The translations under genes were made by a program, and so were the position numbers. From Brucella anthropi_A (GTDB lineage Bacteria; Pseudomonadota; Alphaproteobacteria; Rhizobiales; Rhizobiaceae), in contig NZ_LQBD01000007.1 of the NCBI RefSeq assembly GCF_046630315.1, positions 90,890 through 154,889 of the forward strand: a stretch of DNA of 64,000 nucleotides, read 5' to 3'. Of the stretch, positions 8,057 to 15,839 are shown in pieces; the first letter of the stretch is position 1, and every line of letters starts with the position of its first letter. Under the pieces are notes generated by a model that saw nothing but the letters and a program-made list of their open reading frames with translations, was not told the DNA's origin and did no database searches.

Positions 8057-8260
8057 ATGTCCGATCAGGAACAGGCCGAAATCAGATTGGCCGTCGCACG
8101 ACTGAAACAGGAACACGCGGATTTCGATGCTGCCATCAACGCCATGATAGCGGTTGGCTGCGACCAATTGCGCGTCCAGCGCATGAAGAAGAAAAAACTC
8201 GCAATCAAGGACAAGTTGCAGGAGATGGAAGATCGGGTCATCCCCGACATCATCGCCTGA
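8057..8260 (+). CDS. DUF465 (YdcH-like) protein
   Basis: 67 residues. The motif RMKKKKLAIKDKLQEMEDRV matches DUF465 and parallels RKKLMLKDQIEKL in the divergent neighbour, so the two are distant paralogues. The ATG at 8057 is preferred to an upstream TTG. Followed by a strong terminator, so it is a single-gene unit. Confidence 0.82.
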   Translation: MSDQEQAEIRLAVARLKQEHADFDAAINAMIAVGCDQLRVQRMKKKKLAIKDKLQEMEDRVIPDIIA

Positions 8261-8278
8261 ATGCCCACAATGATCCAG

Positions 8279-8307
8279 GACAGAGCCGGGGTTCACCCGG
8301 CTCTGTC
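8279..8307 (+). terminator. Rho-independent terminator
   Basis: 12-bp stem GACAGAGCCGGG / CCCGGCTCTGTC, 5-nt loop, then ATTTTC. Ends the DUF465 transcript just upstream of purE. Confidence 0.8.
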
Positions 8308-8357
8308 ATTTTCATATCATCCCGAACACATATGAAAGAAGCGGAGCAGGAAGATCA

Positions 8358-8852
8358 ATGAGCGTTACGGCCGATGTCGCCATCATCATGGGAAGCCAGT
8401 CCGACTGGGAAACCATGCGCCATGCAGCAGACACACTGGAAGCACTCGGCATTTCCTTCGATGCCCGGATCGTTTCCGCGCATCGCACGCCTGATCGGCT
8501 CGTTGCCTTTGCCAAGGGCGCCAAGGCGGAAGGGTTCAAGGTCGTCATCGCAGGCGCGGGCGGCGCGGCCCACCTGCCCGGCATGGCCGCAGCCATGACG
8601 CCGCTGCCTGTCTTCGGCGTCCCGGTCCAGTCCAAGGCGCTTTCGGGCCAGGATTCGCTTCTGTCCATCGTGCAGATGCCAGTCGGCATTCCCGTCGGAA
8701 CGCTCGCCATCGGCCGCGCTGGCGCAGTCAATGCCGCCCTCCTCGCCGCAGCCGTTCTGGCGCTTTATGATGAAGCGCTTGCCGCCCGCCTTGACGAGTG
8801 GCGCACGGCGCAAACGGAAAGCGTGGCCGAGCGCCCTTCGAACGAGGCCTGA
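8358..8852 (+). CDS. purE: N5-carboxyaminoimidazole ribonucleotide mutase (class I PurE)
   Basis: 164 residues, the normal length. Converts N5-CAIR to CAIR in purine synthesis. The substrate-binding motifs are GSQSDWETM (residues 11-19), SAHRTPDR (near 41) and AGAGGAAHLPGMAAA (near 66). The spacing to purK is one base, so the two form a purEK operon in which PurK makes the N5-CAIR that PurE uses. Confidence 0.97.
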   Translation: MSVTADVAIIMGSQSDWETMRHAADTLEALGISFDARIVSAHRTPDRLVAFAKGAKAEGFKVVIAGAGGAAHLPGMAAAMTPLPVFGVPVQSKALSGQDSLLSIVQMPVGIPVGTLAIGRAGAVNAALLAAAVLALYDEALAARLDEWRTAQTESVAERPSNEA

Positions 8853-8853
8853 C

Positions 8854-9942
8854 ATGAAAAATTCTCCACTTCGGCCCGGCGCAACCATCGGCATTATCGG
8901 CGGCGGCCAGCTTGGCAGAATGCTTGCCATGGCTGCGGCACGCCTGGGCTTTGAAACCGTAATCCTGGAACCACAGGCCGATTGTCCGGCAGCACAGGTC
9001 GCCAATCGCCAGATTGTGGCCGCCTATGACAATCCGAAGGCGCTCGCAGACCTTGCGGCAGGCTCCGACGTCATCACCTACGAATTCGAGAACGTGCCGG
9101 TCAGCGCCGCCGACAGGCTGGCCGAAACGGCGCTGGTCTTTCCGCCGCCTGCCGCACTCGAAGTTTCGCAGGATCGTTTTACGGAAAAGCAGTTCCTCAA
9201 CGAAAGCGATATCGCGACAGCGCCCTGGCGCCTTGTGGACGACGAAGAAACGCTGATCGCGGCTCTCGGCGCGCTTGGCGCGCGCGGCATCCTCAAGACG
9301 CGGCGTCTGGGCTATGACGGCAAGGGGCAGGTCCGCCTGACATCGCTTGACGAGACGGAAGCCCACAAGGCGCTTCTCGCGATCAATCGCGCCCCTGCAA
9401 TCCTCGAAGGCTTCGTCGATTTCGAGCGCGAAGTCTCGGTCATCGCAGCGCGTGACCGCAACGGCACCATCGCGATCTTCGATATTGCCGAAAACGTGCA
9501 CAAGGACGGCATTCTTGCAACGTCGACTGTCCCCGCCGCCATTTCCGATAGCACGGCGGAAGAAGCCCGCAAGGCCGCCACAAAGCTTCTGAACGCGCTT
9601 GATTATGTCGGCGTGCTGGGGCTTGAATTCTTCGTCCTGGCCGATGGCACGCTTCTGGCAAATGAATTCGCCCCGCGCGTCCACAATTCGGGCCACTGGA
9701 CGGAAGCAGCCTGCGCCATTTCACAGTTTGAACAGCACATCCGCGCTGTCGCCGGATTGCCCTTGGGCAACACCGACCGGCATTCGGATTGCGTGATGGA
9801 AAACCTGATCGGCAACGATATCGAAAAGGTGCCTGCGATTCTCTCCGAAAAGAACGCAGTGCTGCATCTTTACGGTAAAAAGGAAGCACGTCCGGGCCGC
9901 AAGATGGGCCATGTGACGCGTATCCACACCCGTACGAAATAG
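8854..9942 (+). CDS. purK: N5-carboxyaminoimidazole ribonucleotide synthase
   Basis: 362 residues. ATP-grasp enzyme joining bicarbonate to AIR with ATP. The N-terminal nucleotide fold IGIIGGGQLGRMLAMAAARLG is followed by the central ATP-grasp domain (ILKTRRLGYDGKGQ near residue 149) and the carboxylate-binding region GVLGLEFFVLADGTLLANEFAPRVHNSGH. The ATG at 8854 lies directly after the purE stop; earlier in-frame codons fall within purE. Closed by a perfect hairpin. Confidence 0.97.
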   Translation: MKNSPLRPGATIGIIGGGQLGRMLAMAAARLGFETVILEPQADCPAAQVANRQIVAAYDNPKALADLAAGSDVITYEFENVPVSAADRLAETALVFPPPAALEVSQDRFTEKQFLNESDIATAPWRLVDDEETLIAALGALGARGILKTRRLGYDGKGQVRLTSLDETEAHKALLAINRAPAILEGFVDFEREVSVIAARDRNGTIAIFDIAENVHKDGILATSTVPAAISDSTAEEARKAATKLLNALDYVGVLGLEFFVLADGTLLANEFAPRVHNSGHWTEAACAISQFEQHIRAVAGLPLGNTDRHSDCVMENLIGNDIEKVPAILSEKNAVLHLYGKKEARPGRKMGHVTRIHTRTK

Positions 9943-9947
9943 GGTTT

Positions 9948-9972
9948 ACCGGGAATCCTGTCGATTCCCGGT
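9948..9972 (+). terminator. purEK terminator hairpin
   Basis: Perfect 10-bp stem ACCGGGAATC / GATTCCCGGT, five-base loop, beginning 5 bp past the purK stop; U-poor tail. Confidence 0.7.
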
Positions 9973-10032
9973 GAATCTTCTGCCGCCTGCCACGAATTTC
10001 AACTCCGGCGCCTTGAATCTGCGGCTCAGGAG

Positions 10033-10124
10033 TTGACATTTGCCTGAAACCTTGTGTATTTCGGCCGACCCTTCGGGCATCTAACAGTGCCTGTAACCAA
10101 TTGGCGCCTCGGGCGCCTGTTTTT
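10033..10124 (+). promoter_or_regulatory. rpmJ leader: promoter followed by a terminator-like hairpin
   Basis: TTGACA (10033-10038) and TATTTC (10057-10062) are spaced 18 bp. About 40 bp later comes GGCGCC-TCG-GGCGCC followed by TGTTTTT (10103-10124), an intrinsic terminator. It ends 54 bp before the rpmJ ATG. This could be transcription attenuation of rpmJ or a very short independent RNA. Confidence 0.5.
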
Positions 10125-10177
10125 ATGAAGCCCCGCGGCATCTGCACGTCAACGGGCCAACAAGACCGGTGATTGAC

Positions 10178-10303
10178 ATGAAGATCAAGAACTCGCTTAA
10201 AGCGCTCAAGGCCCGTCATCGCGACTGCCAGCTGGTCCGCCGCAAGGGCCGCGTTTATATCATCAATAAGACCGCCCCGCGCTACAAGGCTCGTCAGGGC
10301 TAA
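10178..10303 (+). CDS. rpmJ: 50S ribosomal protein L36 (type B, zinc-free)
   Basis: 41 residues beginning MKIKNSLKALKARHRDCQLV and ending APRYKARQG. The single cysteine and the extended length identify the zinc-independent C-minus type of L36. It is encoded apart from the main ribosomal protein clusters, as is usual for this form in alphaproteobacteria. The leader contains a terminator-like hairpin. Confidence 0.93.
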   Translation: MKIKNSLKALKARHRDCQLVRRKGRVYIINKTAPRYKARQG

Positions 10304-10340
10304 TCTTATTTCTGATTTTGCATTTGACGTTTCGCTGCGC

Positions 10341-11033
10341 ATGATAAAATCTATGCGCATGCGGAACGTTTTTGCATGTCTCATTTATTTTTCTGTGCTC
10401 GCATCGCTTGGTGCGACGATGCCATCGGCTTTTGCCGAAATGGCGCCCGGCAAAGTGCCGCTTACAGCACCTGTGGCGCCCGTTCAGACCGGCCCGGACA
10501 GCGACCAGAAGCCCGCCCCGGAAAAACCTGCGCCAACCGCGGCGCAGACACCTGAAGAGCGCCTGGACACGCTTTTCGCCGACCTGCGCCGCACGACGGA
10601 TGAAGCCAAGGCGCGGCGCATTGCATCACAGATCAATACGCTATGGGCGCAATCCGGCAGCGCCACGGTCGATCTTCTGATGCAATGGGCCAATGCGGCC
10701 ATGCTTGAGCGGCGTTATCCGTCGGCAATCGATTTCCTCGACGAGGCCATCGCGCTCGACCCTGAATATGCGGAAGCCTGGAACCGCCGCGCGACGGTCT
10801 ATTTCCTGCAAAAAGACTATGCCCACGCCATGTACGACATCAATCGTACGCTGGAGCTGGAACCCCGTCATTATGGCGCCCTGACGGGCATGGCGGCCAT
10901 CTTGCGCCTGCGCGGCCTCAAGGAACAGGCACTGAAAGCCTATGAGCAGGCGCTCATCGTCTATCCGATGATGCGCGACGCCCAGAAAAACTTCAATGAT
11001 CTGGCGGACGAACTGACCGACACGCGCACTTAG
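10341..11033 (+). CDS. Secreted tetratricopeptide-repeat protein
   Basis: 230 residues. N-terminal signal peptide (RNVFACLIYFSVLASLGATM ... AFA) then a proline/alanine-rich linker to about residue 75. TPR-like helices follow from about residue 110: PSAIDFLDEAIALDPEYAEA, AHAMYDINRTLELEPRHYGA and QALKAYEQALIVYPMMRDAQ. Probably a periplasmic scaffold; partner unknown. Several start codons (10341, 10353, 10359) are possible. It follows rpmJ by 37 bp. Confidence 0.8.
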   Translation: MIKSMRMRNVFACLIYFSVLASLGATMPSAFAEMAPGKVPLTAPVAPVQTGPDSDQKPAPEKPAPTAAQTPEERLDTLFADLRRTTDEAKARRIASQINTLWAQSGSATVDLLMQWANAAMLERRYPSAIDFLDEAIALDPEYAEAWNRRATVYFLQKDYAHAMYDINRTLELEPRHYGALTGMAAILRLRGLKEQALKAYEQALIVYPMMRDAQKNFNDLADELTDTRT

Positions 11034-11187
11034 ATCCTGCTCCAGAAGTCGCCCCTGCGTAGCTGCAAATGACAATTTGTCTGCACTTCAGTGCTCGAAA
11101 ATCACCAATTTCGCAGACACATGACGCTTTTTGATTCAGGCTCTTAAAGCAGCCCCCCGCCTCCTCCAATTCATCTTTATCCAAAGC

Positions 11188-11217
11188 AAAAAACGCGCCC
11201 GAAGGAGCGCGTTTTTT
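11188..11217. terminator. Bidirectional Rho-independent terminator
   Basis: AAAAAACGCGC / GCGCGTTTTTT, 11-bp stem with an A tract on one side and a T tract on the other. It lies between the convergent TPR gene and pyk. Confidence 0.85.
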
Positions 11218-11244
11218 GGGATGCCGGGCGCCATGGCTGGATGA

Positions 11245-11376
11245 GATTCTGGCTGTGACGAGTCGAAAATGGTGGGGTTTGAGAACCGGAGCGGAATGTA
11301 CTTTTGGGTACATGAGCACCGGAAGCGCGAAACAACGCCATTTGCAGGCCGTCACGGCCGGAATATCGCCAGTCTA
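11245..11376. repeat. Long hairpin repeat element abutting the pyk stop codon (copy A)
   Basis: About 130 bp aligning along its length with 62546-62732 downstream of priA. Nested inverted repeats: AAATGGTG / CGCCATTT (11267 and 11336), GTTT / AAAC, CCGG / CCGG, and the apical stem ATGTAC-TTTTGG-GTACAT. On the minus strand it begins exactly at the TAG stop of pyk. It probably works as a 3'-end structure in RNA. Confidence 0.7.
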
Positions 11377-12810
11377 GATGCCTGATTTGCCGTCGGGACC
11401 TATATAGGCGATGCGGAGCATGTTGGTCGCACCGGGGGTTCCAAAGGGAACACCGGCGGTGATGATGACGCGGTCGCCGGCCTTGCCGAATTCCTCATGG
11501 AAGACGATCTCGCAGGCATGGTTGACCATGTCTTCCAGATCATGCGCATCGGCGGTCACGACGCAATGCAGGCCCCAGACGAGGGACAGCTTGCGCGCGG
11601 TATCGACGACCGGCGAGAGGGCAATGATCGGCGTGCGTGGACGCTCACGGGCGGCACGCAGACCCGTCGTGCCGGAAGCGGTATAAGTGACGATGGCCGA
11701 AAGTTTCAGCGTCTCCGCGATCTGGCGCGCAGCGAGCGAAATGGCGTCGGCGCCTGTCGGCTCAGGCATGGCGCGCTGGGCGTCGATGATGGTCGAATAG
11801 GTCGGTTCCTTTTCCACCTGCTCGGCGATGCGGTTCATGGTAGCGACAGCTTCGACCGGATACTGGCCCGAAGCCGATTCCGCCGAAAGCATGATCGCGT
11901 CGGCGCCTTCGAACACGGCGGTTGCGACATCGGACACTTCGGCGCGGGTCGGGACCGGAGCCGTAATCATCGATTCCAGCATCTGCGTCGCGACAACGAC
12001 CGGCTTGCCCGCGCGGCGGGCCTTGCGGGTGATCTGCTTCTGGATGCCCGGAACGCTTTCAAGCGGCATTTCAACGCCGAGATCGCCACGCGCGACCATC
12101 AATGCGTCGGAAAGCTCGATGATTTCATCAAGACGTGTCACAGCCTGCGGCTTCTCGATCTTCGACATCAGACCGACCTTGCCGCGCGAAACCTTGCGCA
12201 CTTCGGCCAGATCTTCCGGGCGCTGGATGAAGGAAAGCGCAACCCAGTCGATTTCTTCCTTCAGCACGGCATCGAGATCGCGGCGATCCTTCTCCGTCAG
12301 CGCGCCGACGCCAAGCGTCGTATCCGGCAGGCTGACGCCCTTGCGGTCCGAAATCCGTGTGCCCGAAATCACCTTGCAGCGGATCGACTTGCCGTCGCTC
12401 GCCTCGGCCACCAGATGCAGCTTGCCATCATCGATCAGCAGGCGATGGCCCGGCTCGACAGCTTCCAGAATTTCCGGATGCGGAAGATAAACGCGGGTTT
12501 CATCCCCCAGCGCTTCATTATTGTCGAGGGTGAAGGTCTGGCCGGGAACGAGATCGACCTTGCCATCCTTGAACTTGCCGACGCGCAGCTTGGGTCCCTG
12601 AAGGTCAGCCAGGATGCCGATGGGACGGCCCAGTTCCTTTTCCACATTACGAATGCGCTTGACCAGGGTTCGCATCAGATCATGGTCGGCATGACTCATA
12701 TTGATGCGGAACACATCCGCGCCTGCCTCAAACAGCTTGCGGATGACGGCTTCCTCACCCGATGCCGGACCTAGCGTGGCGAGAATCTTGACCTTGCGGT
12801 TGCGCTTCAT
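11374..12810 (-). CDS. pyk: Pyruvate kinase
   Basis: 478 residues. Converts phosphoenolpyruvate and ADP to pyruvate and ATP. Seen: KILATLGPASG at the N-terminus, FRINMSHADHD, the active-site lysine segment LMSKIEKPQAV, MVARGDLGVEMP and MLSAESASGQYPVEAV. The C-terminal regulatory domain is complete. The ATG overlaps the stop of the upstream DUF1036 gene by 4 bp (ATGA), so the two are translationally coupled. The stop codon coincides with the end of a repeat hairpin that recurs after priA. Confidence 0.97.
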   Translation of the reverse strand: MKRNRKVKILATLGPASGEEAVIRKLFEAGADVFRINMSHADHDLMRTLVKRIRNVEKELGRPIGILADLQGPKLRVGKFKDGKVDLVPGQTFTLDNNEALGDETRVYLPHPEILEAVEPGHRLLIDDGKLHLVAEASDGKSIRCKVISGTRISDRKGVSLPDTTLGVGALTEKDRRDLDAVLKEEIDWVALSFIQRPEDLAEVRKVSRGKVGLMSKIEKPQAVTRLDEIIELSDALMVARGDLGVEMPLESVPGIQKQITRKARRAGKPVVVATQMLESMITAPVPTRAEVSDVATAVFEGADAIMLSAESASGQYPVEAVATMNRIAEQVEKEPTYSTIIDAQRAMPEPTGADAISLAARQIAETLKLSAIVTYTASGTTGLRAARERPRTPIIALSPVVDTARKLSLVWGLHCVVTADAHDLEDMVNHACEIVFHEEFGKAGDRVIITAGVPFGTPGATNMLRIAYIGPDGKSGI

Positions 12811-13268
12811 TGACTATTCGTTCCTGTAACGGTGGGGTTTTCTGTCGGCGTTTCATCGGTGAGCTGAACCATCCAGCTCGATTGTTCCCCGGTGTCGTAT
12901 TCCTGGAAGCCGTTGCGCTGGAATCCCCGCGCGAAGCAATCCTGGACGCCAGTAATACGGAATTCCTTCTCGGCCACGCACATATTGACCTTGCCCTCCC
13001 AGCGTCCGCCGCCCTGGGCGTCTTCGGCATAGAGGTAATAATAGCGCGAGGTCAGCGGCCCTTCGATCAGGGTCTTGCAACTCGATCCGTCGATGTGCCA
13101 CCAGCCTTCTGTCACCCAGCCGGTCTTGGCCCGGTAGCCGATAGCCACACCGACCAGGTTCTGGGTTGCATTGCATACGCGGAAATCCGCACGAGCCTCT
13201 ATGGATGTCATGCCGAGCGCCGTCATCAGCACACCGGCAAACAAGACTAGAGAGAGTGGAAGTCGCAT
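12807..13268 (-). CDS. DUF1036 secreted protein
   Basis: 153 residues with a clear signal peptide (LPLSLVLFAGVLMTALGM ... ARA) followed by the DUF1036 core: FRVCNATQNLVGVAIGYRAK, EGWWHIDGSSCKTL, YYYLYAEDAQGG. Four cysteines in the mature part suggest disulfides. Function unknown; periplasmic. Its coupling to pyk by a 4-bp overlap is seen in related genomes (from memory). Confidence 0.85.
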   Translation of the reverse strand: MRLPLSLVLFAGVLMTALGMTSIEARADFRVCNATQNLVGVAIGYRAKTGWVTEGWWHIDGSSCKTLIEGPLTSRYYYLYAEDAQGGGRWEGKVNMCVAEKEFRITGVQDCFARGFQRNGFQEYDTGEQSSWMVQLTDETPTENPTVTGTNSQ

Positions 13269-13525
13269 ACGCAGAACCCCTTCAGCCCGCTATCGGGTTT
13301 ATCGAACAACTTGTATTGCGCAGGAAAATCCCATCGCCGGGAAATCCCTTTTCGGGTTGCTCTCTTTTCGGCAGTTTCGCCTTTGATGTCAACGCAATCC
13401 CGTTGAGAACAACCCCATTGACCCAAGAATGATCGTTGCAATCCGGGCTTTCTCGTGACAGACCTGAAACAGCTTCCCGCACAACGCAGAAATAATCCCC
13501 TAATTTAGTCTCGGGATTCCGCCCC

Positions 13526-14344
13526 ATGCTGCTTCAATCCGAACCGACCAATTCGATATCATTCTCGCCGGCGCATAATATCGACGGCGACTTCACTCTC
13601 GGCCTGTTGCTGACTGCCGATCACGCACGGCGCGATGTTCCGCCTGAATATGGCACGCTTGGTTTGCGAACAAGTGAATTCGACCGGCATATCGCCTATG
13701 ATATCGGCGTCGAAAACCTGACCCGCAGGCTTGCAGACCGTCTGAATGCGCCGGCGGTCCTCGGCGGGTTTTCGCGACTGCTGATTGATCCCAATCGCGG
13801 CGAAGACGATCCGACACTCATCATGCAACTATCCGATGGCGCGGTCATTTCCGGCAATTATCCCATGTCGGCAGGCGAGCGCGAGGAGCGGCTTGAACGC
13901 TTCTACCGCCCCTATCACGACGCTGTGGCGCGGGCGAGCGCGCGTGTGGCGGCGCAAAGCGGGGCTGCGCCCTTCATCGTTTCGATCCATTCCTTCACAC
14001 CACGCTGGAAGGACAGGGCGCGGCCGTGGCATGTCGGCCTGCTCTGGGACAAGGACGATCGCGCCGTAAAGCCGCTTTTGTCGCTGCTGCGGGAGAATCC
14101 CGATCTCACGGTCGGCGATAACGAACCCTATGACGGGGCGCTCAGGAACGATGCCATGTATCGCCATGCGACGGCCAGGGGCTTCGCCCATGTCCTGATC
14201 GAGGTGCGGCAGGACCTGATTGCCGATGACGAGGGAGCGGCTGAATGGGCCGGGAGGCTCGCGCCGATGATTGCCCATATCAACACACTCGACGGCATTC
14301 ACACGATCCGCCATTTCGGCTCCCGGACGGATTTTGCGGATTGA
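13526..14344 (+). CDS. N-formylglutamate amidohydrolase family protein
   Basis: 272 residues. The N-formylglutamate deformylase fold is indicated by LLTADHARRDVPPEYGTLGL (metal-binding Asp-His), RLLIDPNRGEDDPTLIMQLSDG and IVSIHSFTPRWKDRARPWHVG. No other histidine-degradation gene is nearby, so a role in the Hut pathway is not supported here; the family also includes peptidoglycan or formyl-peptide amidases. Upstream it diverges from DUF1036-pyk. Confidence 0.8.
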   Translation: MLLQSEPTNSISFSPAHNIDGDFTLGLLLTADHARRDVPPEYGTLGLRTSEFDRHIAYDIGVENLTRRLADRLNAPAVLGGFSRLLIDPNRGEDDPTLIMQLSDGAVISGNYPMSAGEREERLERFYRPYHDAVARASARVAAQSGAAPFIVSIHSFTPRWKDRARPWHVGLLWDKDDRAVKPLLSLLRENPDLTVGDNEPYDGALRNDAMYRHATARGFAHVLIEVRQDLIADDEGAAEWAGRLAPMIAHINTLDGIHTIRHFGSRTDFAD

Positions 14345-14374
14345 GCGTCCACTTTGCCCGCTATCCACAGGGCT

Positions 14375-14394
14375 TGACCCGGCAAATCGGGTCA
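14375..14394 (+). terminator. Hairpin after the amidohydrolase-like gene
   Basis: TGACCCG / CGGGTCA stem with a GCAAAT loop, 31 bp after the stop; no U tract. Weak terminator candidate. Confidence 0.4.
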
Positions 14395-14518
14395 GGCAAC
14401 GAAAAAGGCTCTTAATTTTGCCTGCGACTCGCGGGAAAAACGGTCCAGACATTCGACAGGCGGTTTTCGCGCAATGCGTGTCCGCATCCATTACAGATCT
14501 TGAATTGGAGAAACCCTC

Positions 14519-14779
14519 GTGAGCGACGACATTACCAGCGAAGCCCAGACGATTGCCGTCGGCCAGTTGCGCGCTTTCATCGAGCGCATCGAGCGCCTGG
14601 AAGAAGAAAAAAAGACCATCGGCGACGATATCAAGGAAGTTTATGCGGAATTGAAGGGTTCGGGGTTTGACAGCAAGGTCGTGAGGACCATTATTCGTTT
14701 GCGTAAAAAAGAAGACCATGAACGTCAGGAAGAAGAAGCCATGTTGCAGCTTTACATGGATGCACTTGGCATGAGCTAA
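14519..14779 (+). CDS. gapR: GapR nucleoid-associated protein (DUF2312)
   Basis: 86 residues, the family length. AVGQLRAFIERIERLEEEKK forms the long N-terminal coiled coil and SGFDSKVVRTIIRLRKKEDH the basic segment that closes around DNA. The Caulobacter homologue GapR binds AT-rich, overtwisted DNA ahead of forks and RNA polymerase and stimulates topoisomerases. A GTG start at 14519 gives the conserved N-terminus; TTGGAGAAACCCTC provides the ribosome site. Confidence 0.88.
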   Translation: MSDDITSEAQTIAVGQLRAFIERIERLEEEKKTIGDDIKEVYAELKGSGFDSKVVRTIIRLRKKEDHERQEEEAMLQLYMDALGMS

Positions 14780-14823
14780 GCCCCCTCCCAAGGGCCTGCT
14801 CCCCTTCCTGAAATCGTAACCCG

Positions 14824-14843
14824 ACGGATTGCCCGCAATCCGT
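14824..14843 (+). terminator. Hairpin between gapR and the aldo/keto reductase gene
   Basis: ACGGATTG-CCCG-CAATCCGT, perfect 8-bp stem, 45 bp after gapR and 24 bp before the next ATG. Without a U tract it may be a partial terminator. Confidence 0.45.
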
Positions 14844-14867
14844 ATTCAGAGGAAGGGGATAGGGTCC

Positions 14868-15815
14868 ATGGAATTTAGGAGGCTCGGACGTACCGAACTC
14901 AATGTTTCGCCGCTGTGCTTCGGCGGCAATGTATTTGGATGGACGGTCGATGAAGCGACTTCGTTTTCGCTTCTCGACCGTTTTGTCGATGCGGGTTTCA
15001 ATTTCATCGACACGGCGGATGTCTATTCCGCCTGGGCGCCCGGCAATGTGGGCGGTGAATCCGAAACCATCATCGGCAACTGGCTGAAATCCCGCGGCCT
15101 GCGCGACAAGGTCGTCATTGCCACCAAGGTCGGGTCGCAAATGGGGCCGGATGAAAAAGGGCTTTCGCCCGCTTATATCCGCAAGGCCGTCGATGCCTCC
15201 CTCAAGCGGCTGCAAACGGACTATATCGACCTCTATCAATCGCATATCGACGATCCCGACACACCCTTCGCGGATGTGCTTGGCACCTATAAGGAATTGA
15301 TCGAGGCGGGTAAGGTGCGCGCCATCGGCGCTTCCAATCTGACGCCCGAGCGGCTGACGGAAGCCCTTGATGTCGCCCGGACCAACGATCTGCCGCGCTA
15401 TGAAAGCCTGCAACCGCTTTATAATCTTTATGATCGCGCCACATTCGAGGACGAACTGGAGATTATCTGCCGCGAGAACGGGCTTGGCGTCATTCCCTAT
15501 TATGCGCTGGCAGCGGGTTTCCTGACCGGCAAGTATCGTTCCGCTAACGATCTGGGACAAAGCGCGCGCGGCAAATCGGTCGAGAAATATCTGACGGACC
15601 GGGGTTCGCGGATCATTGCCGCACTTGATGACGTGGCCCGCAATCTCGATGTCACGCCGGCACAGGTCGCTATCGCGTGGCTGATCGCGCAGCCGTCAAT
15701 CACAGCCCCCATCGCCAGCGCCACACGCTCGGCCCAGCTCGGCGAACTGATTGCCGCAGCCGAACTGAAACTCAGCGACGATGAAATCGCCCTGCTGAAC
15801 AAGGCCAGCAGTTAA
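14868..15815 (+). CDS. Aldo/keto reductase
   Basis: 315 residues. The AKR catalytic tetrad is present: Asp and Tyr in FIDTADVYSAW (about residues 47-54), Lys in VVIATKVGSQMG (near 86), His in YQSHIDDP (near 126). VAIAWLIAQPSITAPIASAT is the NADP-binding C-terminal region. NADPH-dependent carbonyl reduction is expected; the substrate is unknown. The start with AGAGGAAGGGG upstream is chosen over an earlier in-frame ATG at 14829. Confidence 0.88.
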   Translation: MEFRRLGRTELNVSPLCFGGNVFGWTVDEATSFSLLDRFVDAGFNFIDTADVYSAWAPGNVGGESETIIGNWLKSRGLRDKVVIATKVGSQMGPDEKGLSPAYIRKAVDASLKRLQTDYIDLYQSHIDDPDTPFADVLGTYKELIEAGKVRAIGASNLTPERLTEALDVARTNDLPRYESLQPLYNLYDRATFEDELEIICRENGLGVIPYYALAAGFLTGKYRSANDLGQSARGKSVEKYLTDRGSRIIAALDDVARNLDVTPAQVAIAWLIAQPSITAPIASATRSAQLGELIAAAELKLSDDEIALLNKASS

Positions 15816-15839
15816 ATTTCAAGACATCGAAGGGCAGAT

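Noticed and set aside
9975..10125. Possible 6S RNA between purK and rpmJ
   Set aside because: The region has a terminator and a promoter-like motif, but I could not fold the long closing stem and central bubble of 6S RNA; a covariance search would decide.
11497..12774. 425-codon plus-strand frame antisense to pyk
   Set aside because: Composition shadow of pyk; His/Arg/Asp-rich with no domain or ribosome site.
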